Part shown: in pieces, positions 23,193 to 36,442 of the stretch
Numbering within the stretch: the first letter of the stretch is position 1
How the letters are laid out: every line of letters starts with the position of its first letter
NCBI GenBank assembly: GCA_028564705.1
Contig: JAPXFQ010000063.1
Location: forward strand, 62,001-126,000
Direction of reading: 5' to 3'
DNA length: 64,000 nucleotides
Source of the DNA: Apricaphanius iberus
Taxonomy: Eukaryota; Chordata; Actinopteri; Cyprinodontiformes; Aphaniidae
The notes under the pieces: generated by a model
Told to the model about the DNA's origin: nothing
Databases searched by the model: none
What the model saw: the letters and a program-made list of their open reading frames with translations, nothing else
Position numbers and translations under genes: made by a program

Positions 23193-23821
23193 TAGGGATG
23201 TTCGGTATTGGCTTTTCTACAGATATCCGATATACCGATATAGCCTAACTCATAATTCCCGATACCAATATAAACTGATACCGATATTTTGGGACCCTCC
23301 CTCATAAAAAACAACAATTACTAAACCCTTTTAGGTAACCACAATGGAATATCATGTATCATGCATACTTGAGTTTTAAAAATTTAGAAAAAGGAAAACG
23401 TACCAGAATTTTTGTTAGGCAATTGATATTTTGTCTTCAAAAGTAGCTGGAACATTTTCTCACACAGAGAATACTGACAAAGGCCCACCACTCAGGACAA
23501 ATTTCTACTTTTACCTTTGTGGCTGATGACGTCATCAAGTGCGCCCGATAGACAGTCAAGGTTGGCCCAGAAGAAGCCTTTTGATAAATTGAAAGTTATC
23601 TCAAACAAATAATATCTCAAAAACTAAACCTCAAATCTGTCATAGTTTTACATTCTGAGAGAGAAAAGAAGTAGCTGAAGAGTTTGATATATAATATGTG
23701 TATGGTGTGAAAAACTCATCTTATTAAAAAATAAAAACCGATACCGATAATTTCCGATATTTCATTTTCATGCCAATATCGGCCGATAATGACTTCAGGC
23801 CGATAATATCGGACATCCCTA
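23193..23821. mobile_element. hAT-type MITE with 8-bp target duplication
   Basis: The element starts TAGGGATGTTCGGTATT and its reverse complement starts TAGGGATGTCCGATATT. Flanking bases are GTTAAAAC (23185-23192) and GTTAAAAT (23822-23829), an 8-bp target duplication with one mismatch, the size hAT transposases make. Both arms are rich in CCGATA/TATCGG. It is 629 bp with no coding capacity, so it needs a transposase in trans. Confidence 0.8.
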
Positions 23822-23829
23822 GTTAAAAT

Positions 23830-24914
23830 CAAAGATCTATAAGTAAACAGACTATGAAGTGTTTAAGAATTGGACCAAGTGTCCTACTTTATGAAACCTA
23901 AAATATGACCACCATTTAATACTTCTGGTGCCAATACTTATTTGCTCTGGCGTTCATGAAAGTGTGACCTTTACATTATAATAAAACATATATTGGACAC
24001 GTGTCTGTGTTATTTGTGGTTTCATAAAAATAAAAACCAAGACTTAAATTTGATTGGATACTTCAATTAAGGGAAACTGAGTGGATTTAAAAGTAGAAAG
24101 TAAGTAGTCGTGGAAGAAATTAAGAAAAATATCGTAAATAAAAATAAAAAAAAGTTAAACAGTTGTTTTAACTGGAGGTTATCATGCACAATTGACTTTT
24201 TAATGCTGAACATCGTGATCATTTTGACATTGTTGTGCTTTGACTCATCCACTCATGTTTGACTATTGTTTGCATTTCTGCTGTTAGTCATGGGAGGTCC
24301 TGTCCCACATATGCCCTCCTTTTTCATGTATTCCCTCCTCCGACCTGACTACTGAGCATAGCCTCCACCCTTGCAGAGCACCCCTCCGCACGCTCCGCAC
24401 ACAACTCCGGCACAGCAGCAGCTGCAACAATTAAACCTACTATATACTTCATCAACATTGGAATGGATAGACACAACACCAGTATCCGTCGATACAAGGG
24501 CTCTCCATAACCTACGCAACTATCGTCGTTGTAGAGCTCAATTTTCAAACCATCCATAAACGAAGAGTGCATGCCTGTGATTGGTCAGCCCGGCATCAGC
24601 CGGTGATCATTTCACCAGAACAGTGCTCAATTATCGATGTAATCAGTAGTCAATGCAGCTTCTGGGCACTAAATACTTTATATTGCTAGCTTATCTAATA
24701 GAGTATTTTGGCGACTTTGAACACCAGGAGGTGTAGAGAACAACAAAACAGACCACTGTGTTTGATTACATTCGTTTATAGAGTATTCCATGAGTTACAC
24801 TTATAGAAAAAAGCTTTACAGCTAAATAAAAATTACTAATGGTCATTGATACTTGAGGGTGAATGTGTCTACAAGCTGAAGAAAAATAAACTCTAGTTGG
24901 CATGGCAACAGTAG
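23830..24914. other. unannotated stretch
   Basis: Mostly AT-rich. The segment 24350-24600 is less AT-rich with opposing 60-82 residue frames but no domain. Confidence 0.4.
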
Positions 24915-26453
<1,539 letters not shown>

Positions 26454-26459
26454 TATTTA

Positions 26460-28515
26460 CTTAAACTACAAACGATCAATAAAAAAGTAGTGTGATTTTT
26501 GTAGAAAACATATCTGTAAACCACTGTAGATCCAAGTCATGATAAGGTTTACAAATGTGCTTTACTAACAGAATGTAAATTTTTTACTAACATCATACAC
26601 TTCTTTTAGCTTAATAATAATAATAAAAAAGAATAGAGATTTATTTTTTTTCAATTGATAAATAGGGATAATATTTTAATGTCTGCATTTTCTCCTAGAT
26701 TCAAAAATAGAATCTATATCAAGAAACCTGCAAGACATTTTGTTTTTTTGTTTGTTTGTTTTTTGATGTTGAGCAAAAAATCTGAAAAAATCCCAATGTT
26801 AATAGGTGGAACAAATATAACTGGAAATTGGTGCTGGCCAATAAAATCCTAATCAGTGCATCTCTGCTTGAAACGTATCCCTCAATGTGTTTTAAATAAA
26901 AAAAGTTTGACCTTTTGAACTGAATTACTGAAATAAAATTACCTTTCACTGATATTTTAATTTACGGAACCACGCCAATAACTTTCATTATTAAAAAAGG
27001 GAACCTTCAATTTGATGCAAGGTTGGAGCTTCGCAGTAGAAATTCTTAGGTTTTAAGTATCATAGTGCAGCTAAGCATGACTCTTTTTCTATTAAAGAAA
27101 AGAGCATTTCGGTCATCTTAATAATTCATGAATTTGCTCAGGTTCCTTGGATTCTGTCAATAAATCCACAGTGGGCTTTTGTAGTATTTACTATTGCCAG
27201 GTTTCTTTCCCACCTTTTACAAATGTTCAGTAAATCACAAGAGGGATTTCAGTGGCAGCAGATAGAGGTAGAACTGTCAAGTAACGCATACCTTGGAAAT
27301 GGTAAACTTCCTGAATGTATGCAAATTACTTTTTTCTTAATTGTATCTTTAGTTTTCCATAGCTGTGAGAGGTATCATAAATATTGTGACAATGTGGACA
27401 ATGTTCAAGCCATGCTGAAGGTCAAACCTTTTTTTCAGCTGGATCATCCCGTCAGTGCTTGAGAAATACCAGATACTGCCTAAGTCACAATTTTATATAT
27501 ATAAAGTCTTGGAACAAATGTTCCAATCATATTTTTAGCGTTCGAAAAACCTCATAAGATATAAATCCCAACAATAAAGTTCAGACTGTGTAGTTTAACA
27601 CAATAGAACGTAACTAAATTTAAACAGGCTACAGCTCTTAAACAAGCTGCTAAGTGAAATGTAGTCTAGTTGGTGAAATGCACAGCTAATTTGAGCCGCA
27701 GCTATCACAAGTTTAATAAATGTTAAAAATCTGACTAAATTTTAATGCATTCTTAGACAATTATTTTTGGCTACTGAATAATGATTAATAAGTGCATTTT
27801 GTGTTGATATCCCGCTCATTTGGATTTAAATAGATTACACTTCATTATTATTGTATTTGCACTGGAACACAGTTACATTATATCATGGCTTTCTTTCTGT
27901 GGCTCTAGGGTCGAACTTATATGGCTACTATTGGAGCGAAACATCATCTTATAGTATGCACTCTTACAATGAAATGTCTCAAAACAAAGTCCACAACTCA
28001 CAAAGTGCAGTCCAGCTGCTTACAGCACGTGACTTGGTTTGAGGGATTTTGTTTTTTCATTTTTTATAAATTATGAAGCATATATCAAGATAGGTGCATC
28101 AAGCCTTAGACATTGTATCTTTCTTTGAGACTGAAATTAGGAAAACATATATATTGACCTAAAAGAACGTGTTGACAGTCTGATAACACAAAGCTTCTAA
28201 CAGTTTTCATAATTTATTTTATGATTTACTTGGAAGCCCTTTAAAATAGTTGAGATATAAATTTAACACCTACAGTATATGACCCTTCTATTTTGAAACA
28301 TAGCTTTTCATTTACTAGCATACCGTAATAATTTATATTTAACACATTAGATAAACTTAAAAAAGCAAACCACCTAAAATTGTGTTAGTGTCTTTACAAT
28401 TAGATGCAGTGCGGTATGTAAAGCTATGGAATTTGACTACAGGATTTGTCAGATTGGGAGAAGTAAGGAAAAGGAAAATAATCAGAAGTACATATATTTC
28501 CATATTTACAGTCAT
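26460..28515. other. AT-rich unannotated stretch
   Basis: About 2 kb without a recognised gene or terminal repeat. Short frames at 27223-27462 and 27851-28042 have no motifs. Confidence 0.4.
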
Positions 28516-28519
28516 ACTG

Positions 28520-29515
28520 AATATACAATAGGTACGGAAAGTATTCAGACCCTTAAATGTTTTTACTCGTGTTTTATTGCAACCATTTGCTAAAATTAAA
28601 AAAGTTAATTTTATTTATCTTAAACACTCAGCACCCAGATAATGACAGTAACATACAAACAAAACTGCAAAATTTTTTACAAATATAAATAGAGAAAAAC
28701 TGAAACATCACATGATCATAAGTATTCAGAACCTTTGCTTCAGTATTGAGTAGAAGAATCCCTTAGAGCCAGAGATGTAGCAAGCTTTTCAAAAGTGTGG
28801 GGGATGGATGTTTTTTGTTGTTGTTTTTTGCTCTTTTTTTATTAACAATAAAACCGATAAATACAAAGACTGGTACTCAGTAAAAGTTTTGGTTAAACTC
28901 TCTGCTCCTCTCAACCATTTCATCTTAATCCTTTTCCTCTCTTACCTCTCCCTCACTCTGTTCCTCATCTCTGTCTTCCTCACTCCTGGCCACATCCATC
29001 AAACTCTAATCAAAATATTTCAAATGAACTAGTGAATCTGGTATAAAAACACCAGACACGTGTCTGGGATAGGAATAAGCACCACCCATAATACAAACAC
29101 ACAAACATGATCTCTCTTCCTTTATAGGTTTCTCAACATCACTTACAGCAATTATCTAGAAAAAGGTGTAAATATTTTCCTGCCTCTTTCTTTTTCTGAA
29201 TGTTAACGATTCTTCATGACAAAAAGATAGTAGTAAGCTTGATAGTTACATAGGTCTGAAAAGACTGTGACTGCTAAATATGGCTTACTTGCACTTGAAA
29301 AGGGGAGATATCACGGTACAGCACAGCATGATGCTCCCACCACCATGTTTCAATGGAGGAAGTGTATTTTGCAGATGATTAGCAGTTCCTGGTTTTTCTC
29401 CACACATCCCGCTAAGAAAAATTAACTCCAAAAAATTAAATATTGGTCTCATCAGGCCAGAGAATGTAACTCGATTCAAGAATTCAGGCTTCAACCAGTG
29501 GCTTATTTTATTTTA
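28520..29515 (-). mobile_element. interrupted Tc1-like remnant
   Basis: The left end has the Tc1-type terminal sequence TAGGTACGGAAAGTATTCAG (28528 on) and continues to about 28768. Transposase-like sequence resumes at 29280-29510 on the minus strand (HGGGSIMLCC, LMRPIFNFLELIF). The 500 bases between look unrelated, so the copy was probably interrupted or rearranged. No right terminal repeat is visible. Confidence 0.6.
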
Positions 29516-29633
29516 TTTTTTCAGCAAGAAATGCATGCAGATAATGTTTGAAAAGAAAATTACCAAAAACAAAACATCTACTATAGCTATAATATAATAT
29601 ATATTTATTTATTTTCAATCTTATATATATATA

Positions 29634-29909
29634 TCCATCCATCCATTTTCTTTACCGCTTAAACCTTAATGGGTCACGGGGGTGCTGGTGCCTATCTCCA
29701 GCTGTCAATGGGCGAGAGGCGGGGTACACCCTGGACAGGTCGCCAGTCCATCACAGGGCAGGACAAACAGGACAAACAACCATGCACACACTCACACCTA
29801 AGGACAATTTGATGACATCAATTAACCTGACATTCATGTTTTTGGACTGTGGGAGGAAGCCGGAGTACCCGGAGGGAACCCACGCATGCACAGGGAGAAC
29901 ATGCAAACT

Positions 29910-29912
<3 letters not shown>
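29634..29912 (-). repeat. dispersed teleost retroelement copy
   Basis: Reverse orientation copy of the family at 12905-13190. It begins with the ATCCATCCATCC tail, then GCCTATCTCCAGCTGTCAATG, TACACCCTGGACAGGTCGCC and CATGCACACACTCACACCTA. It ends next to a TA microsatellite. Confidence 0.8.

Positions 29913-29946
<34 letters not shown>
29912..29946. repeat. (TA)n microsatellite
   Basis: About 35 bases of strict TA alternation following CAAACTCCA of the neighbouring retroelement. Confidence 0.9.
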
Positions 29947-29952
<6 letters not shown>

Positions 29953-29954
29953 GG

Positions 29955-30206
29955 AGGACTGGGCAAAATGCATTTACCCCTTCTTGGGGGGATAAATAAA
30001 GTATCTATCTATCTATCAATCTGACAGAGTCTGTCAAATTTAGCTTTATAATATTTATAAAGACTTTAGCCTTATGGCTCATTCTTTTTATTTTATGTTT
30101 ACTTATGTTAAATGTTTTATGTGCACAACTGTACCGGAAAAAATTCCTAGTTTGTGAACTTGTTCTCAAACAATGGCAATAAAACGGATTCTGATTCTGA
30201 TTCAAA
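29955..30206 (+). mobile_element. two LINE 3' tails
   Basis: ATGCATTTACCCCTTCTTGG, GGGATAAATAAAGTATC and (TATC)n to about 30017 look like the 3' end of one LINE. CAATGGCAATAAAACGGATT followed by CTGATTCTGATTC at 30172-30206 is the tail of a second, L2-like one. No coding sequence remains. Confidence 0.55.
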
Positions 30207-30430
30207 GGATCAAGTACAGGTCAGACATTCATCAGGGCTAAGAGTGCTTAGTAAAACCGAACCAAAAGCAGTTAAATGATAGGTAATTTATGGTTAAAGC
30301 AACACTTTTGCTTTCAAACTAGTTTCAATGGTTTTTGAGCCAGAAAACAGAGCAGCTTCACATGAGACAAGACTCGGCAGGCCCCTGCTCACCAGAAATT
30401 GCACTAAACAACTACAGTAACATGTAATAA

Positions 30431-30500
30431 AGCAAGGCAAGGCAAGCACACTTTCAACACAGGCCAATTCAAGGTGCTTTACATGATTAAGACTGGTTCA
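30431..30500 (-). repeat. LINE/SINE 3'-end fragment
   Basis: GCAAGGCAAGGCAAGCACAC and AATTCAAGGTGCTTTACATG match the reverse complement of a common fish LINE tail. Confidence 0.55.
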
Positions 30501-31065
30501 CAGCATAAATCAGTTTAAGTGGAGCAACAGTCATTTTTTAGTCTCAAACCATCTATGACCACTTTGTTATCTGCAGAGCCAAGCAACAGCAAGTTGCAGC
30601 AGGGTTTCTTATGACTGTTATAATTCCATCTTCAACCAGTAGGGAGGAAAAAATGGAAACTTAACATGTTTATTTAACAAAGGGAGCAACTGATTTATGA
30701 CAGGCTAATTTAGATAGCTTTTGTCAAAAATTATTCATATAATAAAGATAAAGATAAAGAGCATTTTACATTTACTCTGGTTATTTTAGTTTGATGTTAG
30801 AATTGATTTGACAATTTTAAGCAATTCAAAATGACAATAAAGCAAAAAGCTGAGTAAATCTATAAACCACTGCATAATTTCCCAGCCAGAGAAAAGTTTT
30901 AGTAAAAACATTTAAAAAAAAAAAAGCATATTTGACTTCAGACTATTCTCACTTGTCTCCTCTCGGTTTAAAAAAATAAAAGAAAAAAAAGAGAGTGTGG
31001 GTGGATATTTATAATTGGCGGAAAATAATACACAAATTAAGTGAATTTAGTAATTAACTAAGGCT
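30501..31065. other. AT-rich unannotated stretch
   Basis: No gene or recognised repeat. Confidence 0.4.
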
Positions 31066-31070
31066 TATAT

Positions 31071-31809
31071 TGTCATGTTTTTAGTTTGACTCATAAGCCA
31101 GCACAGAAACTCTCGGACAAAAGATTAGCGTCTTTCTTAAATAAAAGTTTATTTTCTTCCAAGAAGGGAGGTGGATCGTGGGAGACGGCGACGCTGGAAA
31201 ACAAGACTGGAGGTGAGTTAGAAGAAAGGATTGTATGACTTGTTTTCTTAGAGGAGAAGGAGGTTGATTGTGACTCACGGATGGGAATGGACACCGGAGT
31301 AGGAGGAAGAGGTAAGGGACCAGAGCGGAGCAGGATTCTGGAAGATGGGAATGATGTGGACTGAACCTCCTTCTCCACAGGCAGCTGGGGAGAGCGGAGG
31401 AGATCAGGAGCCGAGCAGCAGCAACGGTGAGGCTGGTGGAGCAGGGAAGTTAGGAGCGGCCGCACCCCAGGAAGACGAGCGTCCAGGGCAGGTATCAGGA
31501 GATGGTTCACAGGAGGAACTTCGGAGAGCCTGAGATGGTCTGGGGTTGACGCGGCGAGTCCGGAAGGAACTAAGACGAGGAACACAGGAGGGAACAAAGG
31601 TAAGAACATGGACAAATATCGAGCGTAGCGTAGACTAAGGGTCAGGGTTACCACTCCAGGAAACGGAATCATCTGACGCCCGTCTGGTGGATCCGCTCCC
31701 TCTAAATACTGCTAAGATGATTGCAGTAACGAGCTCCACCTGTTGCTGCTTAATCCTCAGCACCTGTGGAGAGAAATGTACAGACAGCTCCTCCTGCTGG
31801 ATCCTGACA
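31071..31809 (-). mobile_element. solo LTR with TATAT target duplication
   Basis: The block begins TGTCATG and ends CCTGACA, so it has TG...CA ends with short inverted repeats. It is flanked by TATAT on both sides (31066-31070 and 31810-31814), a 5-bp target duplication. On the minus strand an AATAAA lies near 31150, about 80 bases from the 3' end, and a TATTTA box near 31710, which fits promoter and poly(A) order in that orientation. It is much less AT-rich than its surroundings. The 193-residue minus frame (31672-31091) is a low-complexity Pro/Leu/Ser reading of the LTR with no domain. Solo LTRs arise by recombination between the two LTRs of an element. Confidence 0.75.
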
Positions 31810-31814
31810 TATAT

Positions 31815-33060
31815 AAGGGTCTAATCTAATATATCGTATCCAACTTATCCAGTTAGAAACAGTGACCTGTGTGGAGAGTAGGTGTGTTTGCTATCATGAT
31901 GTCTGCTCCAAACTTCCAGAAACATCCCACTAAATTTTTATTATTTGCTTTATTTAGAGAAGAGTTGTAAAATGTTTTAGCTTGGCTTGGGTCATTAATG
32001 TCTAATGAGCTGTTTGTTTCAATAGTTGTTTGCCCCTGGTTCTTTTCTGCCATGCATCAGGAGGTCATCTGAATGTTAACACGCAACATTTTGCATGACT
32101 AATTAGATTCCACCAAAACCATTAGGCAAACATGTTAGCCTGTCCATTAAAGTATCCAAACATGGTGTTTGAATACCCCCCCCCCATTGCTGATTCCTTT
32201 AGCAGAAGTATTATTGCACTATTTACTACTATTACCATTTTACTCATTAGCTCAAATACTAATAGACAACTTGAAGAAGCAGATGTAAAAGCGAGGCAGT
32301 AGGAGATAAAATAGAAAATATAAACATTAAAGGAACCACAGCATTCAAGTATGTGTCAGGATAAAAAGATGCACAATAAATTCTAAGGGCTGCACACCTA
32401 CAGGAACTATTACATGGTCAAATAACTACTTTAAACATGGTCTGCATTTGTCCACTAATCAATTTCCTCCTCTCACCATATCGGAAGTGATCTGTATCTG
32501 TGAAAGTGATCCTCTGCCTTAAAGGGCATACCGACCACAAAGCCAAATGAGCTCGCCACCCTTAATACAGTTCACCACCTCTCTCCCACTCCTTTCATCT
32601 CATCCTTTACCTTTGAACCTAGAGCAATACCTTTAAGAGGAGCACAATCAATATTTTAGGTATTAGAACCAAGAATAGATATAACATCAGAGTTCGCTAG
32701 GGTCAGTTGGCCAGCTCTGCTGCTTCTGAAATGGCAGGATTTATAAAACATTTAAACAGATTAACCATACAGATAATAAGCATTATTGATTCTTGGTTTC
32801 ATGCTCCATTTTTCTTTGAATGTTTGGCTTCTTCCTCTTCATCCTTCGTCTTCCTTTGGTAACTCCTGTCCACAGCTGATTGGTGTGAGTGTTCATCTGG
32901 GTTTTCCACATGGATAGATACGTGGGTCAATATCTTTCCAAAGTGGACTTGGCAACAAATGAAAGCCGGACAACCTGAAAAAGCTGCAAAGGGGAAAAGA
33001 TGAGGAAAGTCAAATCAAGATTAGCTCTGAAAAAAAAGAGGCTACAGTAGGCAATACTGT
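31815..33060. other. unannotated stretch
   Basis: No gene or element was recognised. 32460-32660 is less AT-rich and non-repetitive. Confidence 0.4.
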
Positions 33061-33063
33061 ATG

Positions 33064-33160
33064 TACAGTGGGTATGTAAAGTATTCCGACTCCTTTAAAG
33101 TTTAAATTTTTTGTTTCATTGCAGCAATTTACTTAAATAAAAAAAACACATAATTTCTCG
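33064..33160 (+). repeat. Tc1-type terminal fragment
   Basis: ACAGTGGGTATGTAAAGTAT, then TTTAAAGTTTAAATTTTTTG and CATTGCAGCAATTTACTTAAA, resembles the end of Tc1-type elements related to the one at 28520. No partner end is visible. Confidence 0.5.
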
Positions 33161-33474
33161 TTATGTAAACTCAGCGCTAACCTTGTGCTGCAGGCTGGAT
33201 TCTCACCAGATTTGAAGTTTTTCAAACCCATGGTATTTCATCTTGTACTGCTGACTCGCCTCGATAAACTGCCTGACTCTACCAGAGGCCTGGGAGCTCG
33301 AAAATCCTGTGTTATTCCAAGTAATGCACATTTCTGGACCGAGATGTCTGAGGTTCTTTAAGGGACCTGCTCAAGCCATTCCTCCAGTTTGGGGATAACT
33401 GCCCCCCCGAGTATTACCACAGGTACTACTGTCACCTTCAGCTTTCAAGCCTTCTCTAGCTCTAGACTTATATA

Positions 33475-35092
33475 CACTACCGTTCAAAAGTTTGGGGTCA
33501 CATTGAAATGTCCTTATTTTTGAAGGAAAAGCACTGTACTTTTCAATGAAGATAACTTTAAACTAGTCTTAACTTTAAAGAAACACACGCTATACATTGC
33601 TAATGTGGTAAATGACTATTCTAGCTGCAAATGTCTGGTTTTTGGTGCAATATCTACATAGGTGTATAGAGGCCCATTTCCAGCAACTATCACTCCAGTG
33701 TTCTAATGGTACAATGTGTTTGCTCATTGGCTCAGAAGGCTAATTGATGATTAGAAAACCCTTGTGCAATCATGTTCACACATCTGAAAACAGTTTAGCT
33801 CGGTACAGAAGCTACAAAACTGACCTTCCTTTGAGCAGATTGAGTTTCTGGAGCATCACATTTGTGGGGTCAATTAAACGCTCAAAATGGCCAGAAAAAG
33901 AGAACTTTCATCTGAAACTCGACAGTCTATTCTTGTTCTTAGAAATGAAGGCTATTCCATGCGAGAAATTGCTAAGAAATTGAAGATTTCCTACAACGGT
34001 GTGTACTACTCCCTTCAGAGGACAGCACAAACAGGCTCTAACCAGAGTAGAAAAAGAAGTGGGAGGCCGCGTTGCACAACTGAGCAAGAAGATAAGTACA
34101 TTAGAGTCTCTAGTTTGAGAAACAGACGCCTCACAGGTCCCCAACTGGCATCTTCATTAAATAGTACCCGCAAAACACCAGTGTCAACATCTACAGTGAA
34201 GAGGCGGCTGCGGGATTCTGGGCTTCAGGGCAGAGTGGCAAAGAAAAAGCCATATCTGAGACTGGCCGATAAAAGAAAAAGATTAAGATGGGCAAAAGAA
34301 CACAGACATTGGACAGAGGAAGACTGGAAAAAAGTGCTGTGGACGGATGAATCCAAGTTTGAGGTGTTTGGATCACAAAGAAGAACGTTTGTGAGACGCA
34401 GAACAACTGAAAAGATGCTGGAAGAATGCCTGACGCCATCTGTTAAGCATGGTGGAGGTAATGTGATGGTCTGGGGTTGCTTTGGTGCTGGTAAGGTGGG
34501 AGATTTGTACAGGGTAAAAGGGATTCTGAATAAGGAAGGCTATCACTCCATTTTGCAACGCCATGCCATACCCAGTGGACAGCGCTTGATTGGAGCCAAT
34601 TTCATCCTACAACAGGACAATGACCCAAAACACACCTCGAAATTGTGCAAGAACTATTTAGAGAAGAAGCAGGCAGCTGGTATTCTATCGGTAATGGAGT
34701 GGCCAGCGCAGTCACCAGATTTGAACCCCGTTGAGCTGTTGTGGGAGCAGCTTGACCGTATGGTACGCAAGAAGTGCCCATCCAACCAATCCAAATTGTG
34801 GGAGCTGCTTCTAGAAGCGTGGGGTGCAATTTCTCCAGATTACCTCAACAAATTAACAGCTAGAATGCCAAAGGTCTGCAATGCTGTAATTGCTGCAAAT
34901 GGAGGATTCTTTGATGAAAGCAAAGTTTGATGTAAAAACAATCTTATTTCAAATAAAAATCATTATTTCTAACCTTGTCAATGTCTTGACTCTATTTTTT
35001 ATTCATTTCACAACGTATGGTGGTGAATAAGTGTGACTTTTCATGGAAAACACAAAATTGTTTGGGTGACCCCAAACTTTTGAACGGTAGTG
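33475..35092 (+). mobile_element. complete Tc1/mariner element, DD38E (Intruder-like)
   Basis: A 1618-bp element with intact terminal inverted repeats: both ends read CACTACCGTTCAAAAGTTTG then GGGTCAC, and TA lies directly outside each end (33473-33474, 35093-35094). Beyond the first 27 bases the ends diverge. It holds one intact transposase (33887-34930) with about 410 bp of 5' and 160 bp of 3' untranslated DNA. A close copy is at 63387-64000. Intact ends plus an intact gene suggest recent, possibly present, activity. Confidence 0.93.
33887..34930 (+). CDS. Tc1-family transposase, DD38E catalytic triad
   Basis: A 347-residue enzyme that would cut and paste the surrounding element by binding its inverted repeats and inserting at TA. 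Residues 1-about 115 form the paired-type DNA-binding region: first helix-turn-helix around 12-45 (GYSMREIAKKLKISYNGVYY), a GRPR hook at 59-62, and a second helix-turn-helix around 80-110. The catalytic domain has D154 in LWTDESKFEVFG, D244 in LQQDNDPKHTS and E283 in SPDLNPVELLW. Thirty-eight residues lie between D244 and E283, against 34 in classical Tc1. That spacing and the 347-aa length match the DD38E Intruder family, described as a sibling of Tc1. HGGGNVMVWGCFG (188-200) is the usual glycine-rich box. The start ATG opens MARKRELSSETR, typical of the family. No stop, frameshift or missing catalytic residue was found. Confidence 0.95.
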   Translation: MARKRELSSETRQSILVLRNEGYSMREIAKKLKISYNGVYYSLQRTAQTGSNQSRKRSGRPRCTTEQEDKYIRVSSLRNRRLTGPQLASSLNSTRKTPVSTSTVKRRLRDSGLQGRVAKKKPYLRLADKRKRLRWAKEHRHWTEEDWKKVLWTDESKFEVFGSQRRTFVRRRTTEKMLEECLTPSVKHGGGNVMVWGCFGAGKVGDLYRVKGILNKEGYHSILQRHAIPSGQRLIGANFILQQDNDPKHTSKLCKNYLEKKQAAGILSVMEWPAQSPDLNPVELLWEQLDRMVRKKCPSNQSKLWELLLEAWGAISPDYLNKLTARMPKVCNAVIAANGGFFDESKV

Positions 35093-35114
35093 TATATATA
35101 TATATATATATATT
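35093..35114. repeat. (TA)n microsatellite at insertion site
   Basis: About 22 bases of TA alternation begin at the right TA of the Tc1 element, so the element inserted at the edge of, or helped create, a TA run. Confidence 0.85.
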
Positions 35115-36440
35115 AGGGGTGAGACTCGATAAAAAAAAGTCTGAAAGGATTTTGGCGGATGGCAATCACACTTTACAGGCATGAATAATGTTATCTTAAG
35201 GTCTTTCAATGTTTGAAAAATGCAGTTAAATGTATGCCAATTCAACAGAGTAGTAAAAGAAAATTAACATAATTGGCAAAAAATCAACAGACCTAAAACC
35301 AAAGTGTCATTTTGAGTATACTTTCAGAACTTTGTCTTAAAAATAAATAAATAAAATAGCAAATAAGGTTATTTTTTCAGGGTGATCATATTTTGATTTT
35401 TAATGGACACTTGTTTTTTTCCGTGGACACTTTCCCCTGTCCTGAAACACTTTCCTGAAACATTTTCAGGACTGGGCGTAGACTTTTGAATTTGAATTTT
35501 TAAAACATGCATTTTCTGTGGTTAGAAAGAATAGTTGAATAACAAACTTTTAAAAAGGTTTTATGAGTACAAAAAAACCCTTTAATACCTTTAAAATAAT
35601 AATAGCAATTATTACTTTCCTAAATTAGAAATTTGATCAGTACCAGTTATAGTTTACTATTTATTTTTTTAAATGAAACAAAAAAAACCTGAAATAATAT
35701 TCTCAGAAGTATTTACTATTCACTGTAATAAAAGTAAAAAACAGCAGTCTGAAAAAGATGATAAAAACTGTGTACACTCATTGTTTCATTTTCAAACTCA
35801 CCCTCCTCAGCCAATTTATAGATTAACTCTCACTTTGCACAGCAATGTTAGTTTCTGTGTCCACGTGACCTGCGGGTTCAGCTTTTTGTCAGACACAGAA
35901 ACATGTGCCAGATATATTAATGATGCTCTCTGATTGTTTGTTGCAGCTAGACGGTTTGTCTTATGTGATTCGTACGTCAAGGTGGTGCTTTAATGTAAAC
36001 AGCCCAACACAGACAGACACAAGGGGAACACAAGGGGAAATCGACATAACAGGGGCACCACTTGCGGTCTGTTCAGTCTATGAATGAATCAGAAGCAGGC
36101 ATTAAGTGACCGTTCGCGAAGGATGTCAAATGAGAAAAAGGACGCCTCCTACATACATCGCATCCGTCAGTTTGAGTATGGTCCCCTCATAAACAGGGAA
36201 ACCCACTTGGAATTAAAGAGCGCTTGAAAAGTGGATATTTACCCATTATATTCACATTCTCACCTTATAGCCTCTCGTGTGTCCCACCAAATAATGAACA
36301 GACAAATTGATTGGAATGAAAAATGCGATTAAATGCCTTTCCTTTCTTTCTTTTTTTTTACGCAATTTCACCTTTTAAGCCGAGATACAGAAATAAATTC
36401 ACTTTTCATAATTTTCTAATTTTTTCTAGTTTTATCTGAA
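35115..36440. other. AT-rich unannotated stretch
   Basis: No gene or element was recognised; short frames lack motifs. Confidence 0.4.
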
Positions 36441-36442
36441 TG

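Noticed and set aside
31091..31672. 193-residue minus-strand open frame as a host gene
   Set aside because: It lies wholly inside a solo LTR with target duplication, is Pro/Ser/Leu-rich, and shows no domain.
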